DNA from: Gemmataceae bacterium
GTDB taxonomy: Bacteria > Planctomycetota > Planctomycetia > Gemmatales > Gemmataceae
NCBI GenBank assembly: GCA_019694755.1
Contig: JAIBBI010000001.1
Coordinates: 57,761-121,760 of the forward strand
Direction of reading: 5' to 3'
Length of the DNA: 64,000 nt
Shown: one piece after another, positions 18,001-26,658 of the stretch
Position numbering within the stretch: position 1 is the first letter of the stretch
How the letters are laid out: each line of letters starts with the position of its first letter
Position numbers and translations under genes: made by a program
Notes under the pieces: generated by a model
What the model was told of the DNA's origin: nothing
The model's input: only the letters and a program-made list of their open reading frames with translations
Database searches by the model: none

Positions 18001-19659
18001 TTACCGCGGCACTTCAAACCCGCGCCCGAGTTCCGTCAGGTCGCGGAAGTAAATGATTCGGGGCGAACCGCCATTGGTATCGATCACGGCCTCGACCCGG
18101 GCGACCGGTCCGCCCTGGTCGAAGTATCCGAGTGACTGGACGCGATACGTCTGGGTCCGTGCCGTGACATAGCGCTCAATGGTTCGCAGCTTACTGGTCG
18201 GCAGATTCGCCTCCGTGACAATCCAAGCCGGCGACTGATATGTCGGGTCACTCGGGTCGGTGCTGCCCGGCGCGGGGCGGGCGCCCAAGATCGTCTGCAC
18301 GTCGGATTCCTCGAGCCCCGGCAATGCGGCCAGCACGGCCTGTGGGGCGGTGTTGATGTTCACACGGGCCGGGATTTCGGCATCCTTCCGCGTCGAGCAT
18401 TTGTCGTAAAGCAGCGGCAAGAGTGTCTTCCGCTTTGCGGGATTGGAAAGCGGACTTGAGAACACCTTCGATGTCGAAACCGAACCACCGCCGCCTCCCT
18501 GACTATTGCCTCGACCGCTGCTGTTACCGGAAGAACTATTGCCGGAAGACGAATTCGTCGTCGACGTCTTGCCCGATCCTGAACTGGTGGAACTTGAGCT
18601 ACTGCTTCCACCCGAACCGGCGGATCCACCACCGCCCGTCGCGGGAATGGTGACTGAGCCATCTATGAGCGTGGCCAGAGAGGAAATCGATGAGCCGCGA
18701 CGGTTGAAGTCGAGCATGCTTTTGGTGAGCGTACCGCCGTTGGTTGAAGAGCCGCCGCCGGCGCCACCGCCCGAAGTGGAACCGTAGAGGCGATATGCCA
18801 CGACCCAGGTGGCCAGTTCCTCGCCGACAGCCGCGTTCAGATCTTCGTAAAGCTTGTTCAGGTCCCGGTCGTTGATGTAGATCCGGGGTTGGTTATCCGA
18901 ACCGCGATTCAGCTCACGCGAATACACCGTAAGGTACCCGGCCCAGCCCGCGTCATACCCGTTGCCGTCGGCTTCGCTGGCGTCGGTGCGTCCGTTCCTG
19001 TTGGCGTCGGTGCCAAACAGCAATTGAGGCGTGACTCCGCGGACGAGGAGTAGCTCTTCCAGGGTGTCGAGCGGGCCGTTTTTGCATTTGTAACCCGGCG
19101 AGAGGCCGGAATAGTACATGTTTTCCGCGCCGCTCGGCCGTTGCTCATCGTCCGCGTCGATCCAGTCGACGATGGCGTCGGCGATTTCTTCCGTCATGTT
19201 GGGCAGTTTGATCAGCGTGTCGTGGGCGATCTTTCCCGTGCTGTCGATCGCCACGAGTGCGTTGATATTGATCTTGCCCGATTCGTCGGTCACGCCAAAT
19301 CTCGATGCCGTGCTTCCATTCAGCGCGTCGTCGAGGGGCGGAGGCGCCACGAGGCTGAATCGGCCCTGACGATGTCCGTTGTCACTGGGGTGGACTACGA
19401 CGCCACGGAACGCGCTTTCGTTGTCGTACACGTTGCCGTTGAATTGGCCGGTGATGGTCGAAGGGTCCGCGAGCGAGGCGGCAGCAAAGTGTACGCCGGA
19501 GATCGCCAAGGACCGCGCTTGCGCCGCCCGTATCGCGCTGTCGGCGGCGCGCAACTCACTAGTCATCAGTTCGCCGTATTGGTAGGCCGCCAGCGAAAGC
19601 AGTACGACGACCACGAGGACGGCCAGCAACACAACACCGGAGCGGCGGGGAGACTTCAT
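18001..19659 (-). CDS. gspK: GspK-like minor pseudopilin
   Basis: A 552-residue GspK. The prepilin-type N-terminus is RRSG followed by VVLLAVLVVVVLLSLAA, lacking Glu at +5, which is the hallmark of GspK. The family blocks ITDESGKININ-like (VTDESGKININA), EEIADAIVDWIDADDE and the C-terminal ARVNINTAPQAVLAALPG are clear. It is longer than usual because a Gly/Ser/Thr-rich linker of about 80 residues (near 18460-18640) splits the protein before the second helical domain. It caps the pseudopilus with GspI and GspJ, whose genes are upstream. Its ATG overlaps the GspJ stop (ATGA). Confidence 0.93.
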   Translation of the reverse strand: MKSPRRSGVVLLAVLVVVVLLSLAAYQYGELMTSELRAADSAIRAAQARSLAISGVHFAAASLADPSTITGQFNGNVYDNESAFRGVVVHPSDNGHRQGRFSLVAPPPLDDALNGSTASRFGVTDESGKININALVAIDSTGKIAHDTLIKLPNMTEEIADAIVDWIDADDEQRPSGAENMYYSGLSPGYKCKNGPLDTLEELLLVRGVTPQLLFGTDANRNGRTDASEADGNGYDAGWAGYLTVYSRELNRGSDNQPRIYINDRDLNKLYEDLNAAVGEELATWVVAYRLYGSTSGGGAGGGSSTNGGTLTKSMLDFNRRGSSISSLATLIDGSVTIPATGGGGSAGSGGSSSSSSTSSGSGKTSTTNSSSGNSSSGNSSGRGNSQGGGGGSVSTSKVFSSPLSNPAKRKTLLPLLYDKCSTRKDAEIPARVNINTAPQAVLAALPGLEESDVQTILGARPAPGSTDPSDPTYQSPAWIVTEANLPTSKLRTIERYVTARTQTYRVQSLGYFDQGGPVARVEAVIDTNGGSPRIIYFRDLTELGRGFEVPR

Positions 19660-20468
19660 GGCGTCTCCCCTGCAACTGTCGATGACATGGGCTGCGCGTT
19701 AGCCGATTGAATCGCTACGACGTGCTGGTAGTTTTTGATGACGTCGCGGTTGGCGGCCGAGCGAATACCGAGGATGACCTTGACGGCACGTGGCGGGCCG
19801 ACGGGTGTCGCACCGTCGTCACCGGCCGCGGTACCGTCCCAGGTGTCGACCCACGCCGCCCCGTCGAAAAACTGGAACTGCAGGCTGGCGACCTCGGCGG
19901 CGAGAAGGAACGCCTCGACGTTGTCGACATCCGGAGGGAGTCGACTGCCTTCGTCGTCAGCGGTTACCCGGGCGATCTCTTGTCGGGCCAGCCCACCGTC
20001 ATCCGCCAGCCACCAGACGATCCGCCGAAGGTCCGGGCCGCCGTTGGGTGTCGCGTCGGCATCGGATGCGCCCCGGTGGGCTCCCGGCGGCCGACTCACG
20101 TAGAGGATGAGTCGCCCGCCGTCACCGATGACGCCGCCGTTGAGCGGAGTCACGGCATTGAGGTTGGTAGCTGTCTCAGTGTCGGTAGTGGAAGTGGTGG
20201 TTGACGTTGTCGTTGTTGTTGTCGAGCCCGACCCGCCGCCGCCAGTGGCCGTTTCGCTGGCCCGGATCGGAGTCAGCGCACCGGCAACATCTTGGGTGAT
20301 TCGATTGATCAACGCCCGAGCGACGGCCGCATCGTCGATCTTGTCGCGGCCGGCTTGGGCCAGCCGAAGTTGCACATCCATGCTCACGTAAAGGCCGGCC
20401 AGGAGAAGGGTCGCGATTCCCAGCGCGAGCAGGACTTCGAGCAGTGTGTAACCGGGGCGAGCCTTCAT
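19656..20468 (-). CDS. gspJ: GspJ-like minor pseudopilin
   Basis: A 270-residue pseudopilin. The ATG at 20468 overlaps the GspI stop (ATGA) and gives the prepilin leader MKARPG, then YTLLEVLLALGIATLLLAG with Glu at +5; longer in-frame upstream extensions lack any signal and are rejected. The globular part includes RALINRITQDVAGAL and DNVEAFLLAAEVASLQFQFF, as in GspJ. A Gly/Ser/Thr tract of about 25 residues, mostly Thr, interrupts it near residue 100. It would form the pseudopilus tip with GspI and GspK. Confidence 0.9.
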   Translation of the reverse strand: MKARPGYTLLEVLLALGIATLLLAGLYVSMDVQLRLAQAGRDKIDDAAVARALINRITQDVAGALTPIRASETATGGGGSGSTTTTTTSTTTSTTDTETATNLNAVTPLNGGVIGDGGRLILYVSRPPGAHRGASDADATPNGGPDLRRIVWWLADDGGLARQEIARVTADDEGSRLPPDVDNVEAFLLAAEVASLQFQFFDGAAWVDTWDGTAAGDDGATPVGPPRAVKVILGIRSAANRDVIKNYQHVVAIQSANAQPMSSTVAGETP

Positions 20469-20932
20469 GGCGTGCCTCCGGTTGTCGTGGATGAAGTCGT
20501 TCCGGTCGTGGAATCGTCCGTCCCAATCGCTGTGGCGTCGGTACTGCCGCGTTTGGTGGGGTCGAGAACGTACTGACTGAAGGCGATTTCGACGCGGCCC
20601 CGCCGGGTGTCTTTGCCAACGGTGACGGTCACTTTGTAAAGGCCGGGCGTCGTTTCCGATTCCGCGTCCATCCGCCAGTTCCAATCGGCGTCGTCGCCCT
20701 CGCACGGGGTGTCACCCTGGCTGTTGAGGGGAACCGCCCCGGCCATGACTTCGGCCAGTTTCGACTGGGCGAGTTGGGCAGCACGACCACGCTGGTCGAT
20801 CTCGAGCGCCATGTCCGCGCCGATGTCGATGAGTCGTGATACAGCGACAAGTGAGAACAGGAAGATCGCGAGCGCGAGTAGCACTTCGATGAGCGATAGG
20901 CCCCGGCGTATGGGGCGGCGTCGTGCAATCAC
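20465..20932 (-). CDS. gspI: GspI-like minor pseudopilin
   Basis: A 155-residue pseudopilin with prepilin leader MIARRRPIRRG and the mature start LSLIEVLLALAIFLFSLVA, Glu at +5. The mid part has LAQSKLAEVMAG, a GspI-type block. The last 25 residues are Thr/Ser/Gly-rich. Start is the GTG at 20932, with GGGGAGG seven bases upstream inside the end of gspH. It initiates the tip complex with GspJ and GspK in studied systems. Confidence 0.9.
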   Translation of the reverse strand: MIARRRPIRRGLSLIEVLLALAIFLFSLVAVSRLIDIGADMALEIDQRGRAAQLAQSKLAEVMAGAVPLNSQGDTPCEGDDADWNWRMDAESETTPGLYKVTVTVGKDTRRGRVEIAFSQYVLDPTKRGSTDATAIGTDDSTTGTTSSTTTGGTP

Positions 20933-20935
20933 GGT

Positions 20936-21439
20936 TCACCTCCCCATTTCGAATTTTGACGTTACCGCTCCGGTCAGGGCCCGGAGTTTCAGGACCAGTC
21001 CGCGGGTACCGCCCGCCTTGAATACGACCTCGACGTCGCCGCGGGCGGTGCCGTCGGGCAAAAACACGGCGACTGTCTGCATTCCGTCGGCGGTATTGTC
21101 ACCGGTCGCATCGGCGGATGCGAAGACTACTTTACCAGGCAGAGTGTCGTTGATGGACAACGGGCGGGTGTCGCCGTCGGACATGGCCGCCTCATCCGGC
21201 GTTTCGAGTTCGACTCGGAAACTGCCGGAGTTGGGTGTGACCGCGAAGCGATAGGGGATACCGTCTTCGACCGCCCGAGCGCGGGCCTCCGCCCAACGGG
21301 ACCGGACGAGGTCGGCCGCGGCCGAAAGCTTGACGTCGGAATACATCGCGTCGATGTTCGGGACCGAAATCGCAGCGATGACTATGATCACCGCGAGAAC
21401 GAGCGACAATTCCAGAATGGTAAACCCGCCGCGGCGCAT
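20936..21439 (-). CDS. gspH: GspH-like minor pseudopilin
   Basis: A 167-residue pseudopilin. The ATG at 21439, seven bases after a GAGG site, gives leader MRRGG and mature N-terminus FTILELSLVLAVIIVIAAI with Glu at +5. SAAADLVRSRWAEARARAVEDG matches GspH/FimT proteins in its place after the helix. Upstream in-frame starts (to 21490) would bury the leader peptide and are rejected. It sits between gspG and gspI with gaps of a few bases. Confidence 0.9.
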   Translation of the reverse strand: MRRGGFTILELSLVLAVIIVIAAISVPNIDAMYSDVKLSAAADLVRSRWAEARARAVEDGIPYRFAVTPNSGSFRVELETPDEAAMSDGDTRPLSINDTLPGKVVFASADATGDNTADGMQTVAVFLPDGTARGDVEVVFKAGGTRGLVLKLRALTGAVTSKFEMGR

Positions 21440-21446
21440 GAAATCC

Positions 21447-21851
21447 TCAGCGGGCAGGCCAATTGCCGCACTCGATTCCGTCCGGAGCAACCGCCCAGAT
21501 GTCCGGCTTCAGGCCGCCGTTGCGGGGACCGGACGGGTCGTAACGGAACGCGTTGCCCCAAGGGTCGGTGAGGATCCTGGCCTCGATGAAGGGCGACCCT
21601 TCCGGCGGCTGGGCCAGGACGGCAAGCTGGTCGGGCAGACTGCCAAACTGAAGCTGATACCGCTGTGCCGCGGCCCCGAGATCCGAGGCCGTGATCCGGG
21701 CCGCGTTCTTTTTGGCGTCCTCGAACGAGCGGAACGCATACGTGCCGCCGAGCCCGACGAGGATCACGATGATCGCCACGACGATCAGCACTTCCAGCAG
21801 CGTAAACGCCTGCCGGCGGCGGTCTTCCCGATGCGTCAGCACACGAACCAT
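21447..21851 (-). CDS. gspG: GspG-like major pseudopilin
   Basis: A 134-residue major pseudopilin. ATG at 21851 follows a GGGGAGA site. The leader ends RRRQA and the mature protein starts FTLLEVLIVVAIIVILVGL, with Glu at +5. DPWGNAFRYDPSG is the GspG block that carries the calcium site. Unusually, the residue before the cleavage point is Ala instead of Gly, although Ala is tolerated by some prepilin peptidases. It forms the pseudopilus that pushes substrates through the secretin. Confidence 0.93.
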   Translation of the reverse strand: MVRVLTHREDRRRQAFTLLEVLIVVAIIVILVGLGGTYAFRSFEDAKKNAARITASDLGAAAQRYQLQFGSLPDQLAVLAQPPEGSPFIEARILTDPWGNAFRYDPSGPRNGGLKPDIWAVAPDGIECGNWPAR

Positions 21852-21969
21852 TACAGGTCTCCCCGGCCTCAGGGCCGCTGAAAGAGTTTGCCACACTCAT
21901 CCTATCCGGGCGGACGATGAAAGTGGCGTGAGTCCGGCCGGCGGGTCTGCCCCACCCGCACGACCATAA

Positions 21970-23175
21970 CTATTGAACCGAACTCCCCATCTTAAAGACC
22001 GGCAGCAAAAGTCCCGCCACGACCAGAAGCGTAACCGATGCCATAACCAGCAACATGACCGGCTCCAGAAGGCGGACAAAGAGCTCCAGTTGCCTACTGG
22101 TCCGCTTTTCCAAACCGTCGGCAATACCGACTAGCACCGTCTCCAGCGTGTTGGATTCTTCCGCAACCGCGATCATCTCGACGAGGTCTTTCGGAAAGTA
22201 CGGATTGTTCGCCATCGGTGTCGCCAGCTTTTCGCCGGCGGTCACGTTGTCCGCTGACTGCGAAATCGCCTGGGCCAGCACCTTGTTTCCCGTCGAATCT
22301 TTCGCGATCCGCAGCGATTGGAGGATCGGAATGCCATTGTGCAGCAGCGTCCCGAGGATGCGGGTAAAACGGGCCAACGCCAGGTTGCGGTAGATGGTGC
22401 CGACCATCGGCATCTTGAGTCGCCACCCGTCGGTGGTCATTTGCCCTGCATCGCTGCGGGCCCACCGGCGGAACATCCAGATCGCTCCGACGATCGCGGC
22501 AACGATGAAAACGCCGAACCGCTGAAGGGTATGACTAAACGTCATCAGCCCCGTCGTCAGCGTGGGCAATTCGCCTTTGTCTTCGAGTTTCTTGAAGATC
22601 GGCTCGAATTTCGGAACGAAGAAGATTACGAGGATATTGAGAATGATGAACCCGACCACCGCCAGGAACACGGGGTAGGCCATTGACCCGACGACCTTGC
22701 TTTTCAGGTCTTCCTGCTGCTCTGTAAACGCGGCAATCCTCTTGAGCACGTCCTCCAGAAAGCCGCCTTCCTGGCCCGCCCGAACCATGCTCACCGTGAG
22801 GTCGTTGAACACCTGCGGGTATTTGCCCATCGCGTCGGCTAGGCTCGTGCCGTCGGCGACGTCGGCGCGGATCTCGCGGAGCGTCTCCTTGAGTCCGACG
22901 TGAGAGGTCTGGCGTTCGAGCAGTTCCAGCGATCGGAGGAGCGGAACCCCGGAGTGGAGCAGGTCAGCGAGTTGGCCGAACAGCGTGGTCAGGTGCTTGG
23001 AGCGGACGCGCTTGCCCCATCGCGTGCTTGAGGTGGCGGACTCCGCGGTAACCTTGATCGGGAACAGGCCGCGGGAGTCGAGTAACGCAAGGGCCTCGCG
23101 CTCGCTGCCGGCCGTTAACGATCCGGTCGTGCGGGCTCCGCTGGAGGCGAGTGCTTCGTAGGCGAAATCCGGCAT
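21970..23175 (-). CDS. gspF: GspF-type inner-membrane platform protein
   Basis: A 401-residue type II secretion/type IV pilus platform protein with the N-terminal PDFAYEALASSG motif. Two GspF domains (about 65-190 and 270-390) each have the four-helix pattern, and three transmembrane helices are clear (about 167-190, 215-235 and 375-398). Family motifs include LADLLHSGVPLLRSLELLE and GTLLHNGIPILQSLRIA. It binds the GspE ATPase, which here is encoded 9 kb away. The 5' end overlaps the previous gene by 61 bases. Confidence 0.95.
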   Translation of the reverse strand: MPDFAYEALASSGARTTGSLTAGSEREALALLDSRGLFPIKVTAESATSSTRWGKRVRSKHLTTLFGQLADLLHSGVPLLRSLELLERQTSHVGLKETLREIRADVADGTSLADAMGKYPQVFNDLTVSMVRAGQEGGFLEDVLKRIAAFTEQQEDLKSKVVGSMAYPVFLAVVGFIILNILVIFFVPKFEPIFKKLEDKGELPTLTTGLMTFSHTLQRFGVFIVAAIVGAIWMFRRWARSDAGQMTTDGWRLKMPMVGTIYRNLALARFTRILGTLLHNGIPILQSLRIAKDSTGNKVLAQAISQSADNVTAGEKLATPMANNPYFPKDLVEMIAVAEESNTLETVLVGIADGLEKRTSRQLELFVRLLEPVMLLVMASVTLLVVAGLLLPVFKMGSSVQ

Positions 23176-24779
23176 GACGGGTCTCGTTCGATCCGGCGGG
23201 GGCGGAAGTCCAACTCCGGGCGGTCCGGCGGGGCCGGCGGCGCGGGATAGGCCGCGGCCAGGCGTACGGCCGGGATTCTACGAACCCCGTCCGTCCAGCG
23301 GGCGAGTTCGTCGTCGTCCCAGATCAGTTTTTCGTCCGGGAAGCCCGGCGGTGTTCGGCCCGAATAGCCGTTGACCACCGGTACATTCGCCTTCAGGCCT
23401 GCCCACATCGCTGCAATGTGGCTGACCCAGAAAGGCGAACCGGCATCAGGCTCGACGTATGCCGGGGGGCCGTTCCGGAGTTCCTCGGTCAGACGGGATA
23501 CTTCGGCGCGGAACGGCCTCTGATCAAACCCCGGGAGCCGCGGCTGGTATTGGTCTGCGACCGAACCCACAAGCAGTATTGCACCTACGGCAGTCGGAAG
23601 TCGAGGGCGAGCACGAAGCCAGCAACTGATTGTACATAACACTCCCAGCCAGGCAGCCAGGTGCGCAATCGTTACGATCCGCGTAACCGCTCGTATTGCT
23701 TTCGCACCCGGGACCGTCTGAAACACGACAGACCAGGCTGAGATTTTGCCGAATCGCAGCGATAGGAGCATGAGTCCGGCCGCCGTCATCAAGAGAAGAA
23801 AAGGTGCGGGCGGTATTGCTGAGCACCGGTACAATCCGACAACCGCGACTACGACACAAAGCAGATACAGGCCGGCACCCGGAAAAATGTGGTGCTCGTG
23901 ATTGAGCGGCCCGTCCGTCGGCGGCAGGACTGTCGTCCAAATGCTGGACGGAGGTGGCGAGAGCATCGAGTCAAAGCGCGGGAGCATGAGCCGGACTTCA
24001 TGTCGGAACGACCGACGGAATCCTTGATTCGCTTCCAGGTAGGGGTGCAGAAGGACATAGGCCGCCGCGCCGGCAAGGGTGGCCACGGCAGCCAGCCGCC
24101 AGGCGTCGGCACGAACAAACTCGACCAGGCGATTGGTCGCCCCAGCGCTGCACAACGAAATGGCGATCATCACGCCAATCGCGAATGCAAGAAACCAGCC
24201 AATGTAGATCGAGGACAGGATTTGAAGCCCGACGAGTCCTGTCACGGCAACGAACGACCCGAGGGCCGGTCGTCGGCAGAACTCGCTGGCGTACCAGAGA
24301 GCTGGTGGTGCATACATCGCGCCGAGGAGCTGCTGATGCCCGAGTTGGTTGATTCGAGGCAGTCCATACGCCCAGGCCACGGCACCTGCTGCAGCGAGCA
24401 GTGGCGGGACATCGAACTTGCGAAATGTCCAGACTGCCGAGACATAGGTTAGCCCCGCGACAAAGATCATCCAGACGGCATAAGCTGCGTCGGCATCCAG
24501 AAACAACCGTGCGGCCCAGTAGTATGGGCCAACCCCGAGCATGTTTTCGGAATACGCAAGCGTGTTCTTCTCCGGATAGAAGCATGGCGGCGACCAAAAC
24601 GTCCCGCAATAGCCCGGGTCCGAGACGCACCGCCAGCCGTGTTCGAGAATGTAATGGTTCAGGAGCGTGTCGCCCGGGTCTGTCTGCAATTGGCCCTCGA
24701 ACAACGTCGGCGCAAATGTCCCGGCTGTTGCGACCAGCAGGACAACCCCGTACAAGGCTCCGGCGAACAAAGAGCGCAT
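23115..24779 (-). CDS. polytopic membrane protein, possible GT-C-type glycosyltransferase
   Basis: A 554-residue protein with about ten to twelve hydrophobic segments and a soluble C-terminal tail of some 120 residues. The first luminal loop contains DPGDTLLNHYILEHGW, an acidic loop that recalls the catalytic Asp position in GT-C fold glycosyltransferases and related planctomycete membrane proteins. I do not recognise a named family. It precedes gspF on the same strand and its last 20 codons overlap the gspF start in another frame. That could mean co-expression, or that an older stop codon was lost. Its link to secretion is not shown. Confidence 0.7.
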   Translation of the reverse strand: MRSLFAGALYGVVLLVATAGTFAPTLFEGQLQTDPGDTLLNHYILEHGWRCVSDPGYCGTFWSPPCFYPEKNTLAYSENMLGVGPYYWAARLFLDADAAYAVWMIFVAGLTYVSAVWTFRKFDVPPLLAAAGAVAWAYGLPRINQLGHQQLLGAMYAPPALWYASEFCRRPALGSFVAVTGLVGLQILSSIYIGWFLAFAIGVMIAISLCSAGATNRLVEFVRADAWRLAAVATLAGAAAYVLLHPYLEANQGFRRSFRHEVRLMLPRFDSMLSPPPSSIWTTVLPPTDGPLNHEHHIFPGAGLYLLCVVVAVVGLYRCSAIPPAPFLLLMTAAGLMLLSLRFGKISAWSVVFQTVPGAKAIRAVTRIVTIAHLAAWLGVLCTISCWLRARPRLPTAVGAILLVGSVADQYQPRLPGFDQRPFRAEVSRLTEELRNGPPAYVEPDAGSPFWVSHIAAMWAGLKANVPVVNGYSGRTPPGFPDEKLIWDDDELARWTDGVRRIPAVRLAAAYPAPPAPPDRPELDFRPRRIERDPSCRISPTKHSPPAEPARPDR

Positions 24780-24900
24780 TTCAGCATCCCTGCAAGAGCC
24801 CCCATCGTACTCTTGGAGGCCGCTGGCGGCCTAGGTGGATTGCCCGTTTTGGCCCGAAGTTGTGATTGACCGGTTTTCGCCGAATCGGGTACACCATGGC

Positions 24901-25623
24901 ATGAGCGCGATCGATCCCGCGATGGCAGACTACTTGCGCTTTCACGCGCCGCGGTTCGATCACGTCCTGCGCACACTGCGACCGTGTGTCCGATCCGGCA
25001 TGCGAGTTCTGGACATCGGCTGGTCGCAACTCACCCACGATATCAGCCAGGAATTCGGGGTCCGGGTCGACGCCCTCGGATTCAACGAAGACGGTGTGAT
25101 CCCGACTGGCCGGTACTATCATTTCGATCTCAACGACTGCCAGAATCCGGCTCGCCATCGGCGCGATCTGCCGAGCTACGACGCGATCGTCTTCGCGGAA
25201 GTACTTGAACACCTTCACACGTCGCCCGCGCTGGTGCTCGGCTGGCTGAGCGGGCTGCTCACGCCAGGCGGCGCGTTGCTCGTACAGACGCCAAACGCCG
25301 TAGCGCTGCCCCGGCGAATCAAGATGCTGCTCGGCCGGAATCCTTACGAGCGCATTCGCGAAGACGCGACCAACCCCGGACACTTCCGCGAGTACACGGC
25401 CAGTGAGTTGTGCGACTACGCCCGGCTGGTCGGGCTCGATGTCGAGTCAGTCACGATAAACAGTTACTTCGATTTTCGCTATGCGCATCACGGACAGGTG
25501 ACGCGGCGCGATCGCATCGTCGGTGCGTTGAAGAATCTGTCCTACCCCTGGCTGCCCCGATCCATGCGTCCGGGGCTGACCGCATTGTTTCGGAGGCCCG
25601 CCGCATTGAGGCAGGCTGCCTGA
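24901..25623 (+). CDS. SAM-dependent methyltransferase (class I)
   Basis: A 240-residue protein with a Rossmann-type methyltransferase domain: motif I MRVLDIGWSQL (Gly-poor, a weak form), an acidic strand end in YYHFDLND, motif IV SYDAIVFAEVLEHLHTSP and motif VI LLTPGGALLVQTPNAVAL. The VLEHLH stretch is typical of UbiG/methyltransferase 11/23 families, acting on small molecules or glycans. I took the ATG at 24901; an in-frame extension to 24835 lies in the divergent promoter region and has no domain content. No strong ribosome site is visible. It is divergent from the membrane protein gene and followed by argC after 19 bases. Confidence 0.82.
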   Translation: MSAIDPAMADYLRFHAPRFDHVLRTLRPCVRSGMRVLDIGWSQLTHDISQEFGVRVDALGFNEDGVIPTGRYYHFDLNDCQNPARHRRDLPSYDAIVFAEVLEHLHTSPALVLGWLSGLLTPGGALLVQTPNAVALPRRIKMLLGRNPYERIREDATNPGHFREYTASELCDYARLVGLDVESVTINSYFDFRYAHHGQVTRRDRIVGALKNLSYPWLPRSMRPGLTALFRRPAALRQAA

Positions 25624-25642
25624 GCGTCGCTACACTTTCAGC

Positions 25643-26656
25643 ATGAAGATTGCCATTCTCGGCGGATCGGGGTACACGGCCCGCGAACTGCTGAACATCC
25701 TGCTCCGGCATCCCTACGCCGAGGTCGTTTCCGTCACGTCCCGGCAGGACGGGACCGTACGCGTCGACGAGCTTCATCCGAGCTTGGCCGGCCGTTGCGA
25801 CTTGATTTGCGAGCCGTTCGATGCCGACCGGCTCATCGGCAAAGGCGTCGAATTCGCGTTTGCATGTCTACCTCATGGCGCCAGCATGCAGGCGATACCT
25901 GCCCTCCTGACGCGAGGCGTGCGTGTAATCGATCTTTCCGCCGACTACCGACTCAGGGACCCGAACGTCTACGCGACCTGGTACGGCGAGAGCCATTCCG
26001 ACCTGGCGTATCTCGCCCAGGCCGTCTACGGATTGCCGGAGCTGTACGGGGAAGAAATCGCGGCCGCCCAACTGGTGGCCAACCCCGGTTGCTACCCGCA
26101 GACGGCGATTCTCGGCCTCGCGCCGCTGGTGGCCGGCGGACTCGTCGAGCGAGACTCCATCATCATCGACTCCAAGTCCGGGGTTTCCGGAGCGGGCCGC
26201 ACGCCCAAACTCGGCACGCATTTTCCCGAGTGCAACGAATCGGTGTCGGCTTACGGGATCGGCACCCACCGCCATACTCCTGAAATCGAGCAGGCACTGG
26301 GCGACGTCGCAGGGGCACCTGTATCGGTCATCTTCACACCCCACCTAGTCCCGATGGATCGTGGGATCTTCTCGACAGTTTACGCGGTGCCGAGGCGTCA
26401 GATCGACGAGTTGAAACTGCTGGAGTTGTACCGTGATTACTACGCCCGGGCCCCGTTTGTCCGGGTGCGCAAGACTGGCCTCCCGGCAACCAAGGACACG
26501 ACGGGTACAAACTTCCTGGACTTGACCGCCCGTGTTGTCCGCGGGCGGATTGTCGTGCTCGCCGCCGAGGATAATCTGATCCGCGGCGCGAGCGGCGTGG
26601 CCGTGCAGAACTTCAACCGGATGATCGGTGTCGACGAGCGGATCGGGCTGCTGTAA
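25643..26656 (+). CDS. argC: N-acetyl-gamma-glutamyl-phosphate reductase
   Basis: A 337-residue NADPH-dependent reductase that makes N-acetylglutamate semialdehyde in arginine and ornithine synthesis. IAILGGSGYTARELL is the dinucleotide-binding start, VANPGCYPQTAIL carries the catalytic Cys, and FTPHLVPMDRGIFSTVYA is the C-terminal signature. Length is normal. It follows the methyltransferase gene closely, so they may share a transcript. Confidence 0.96.
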   Translation: MKIAILGGSGYTARELLNILLRHPYAEVVSVTSRQDGTVRVDELHPSLAGRCDLICEPFDADRLIGKGVEFAFACLPHGASMQAIPALLTRGVRVIDLSADYRLRDPNVYATWYGESHSDLAYLAQAVYGLPELYGEEIAAAQLVANPGCYPQTAILGLAPLVAGGLVERDSIIIDSKSGVSGAGRTPKLGTHFPECNESVSAYGIGTHRHTPEIEQALGDVAGAPVSVIFTPHLVPMDRGIFSTVYAVPRRQIDELKLLELYRDYYARAPFVRVRKTGLPATKDTTGTNFLDLTARVVRGRIVVLAAEDNLIRGASGVAVQNFNRMIGVDERIGLL

Positions 26657-26658
26657 CG

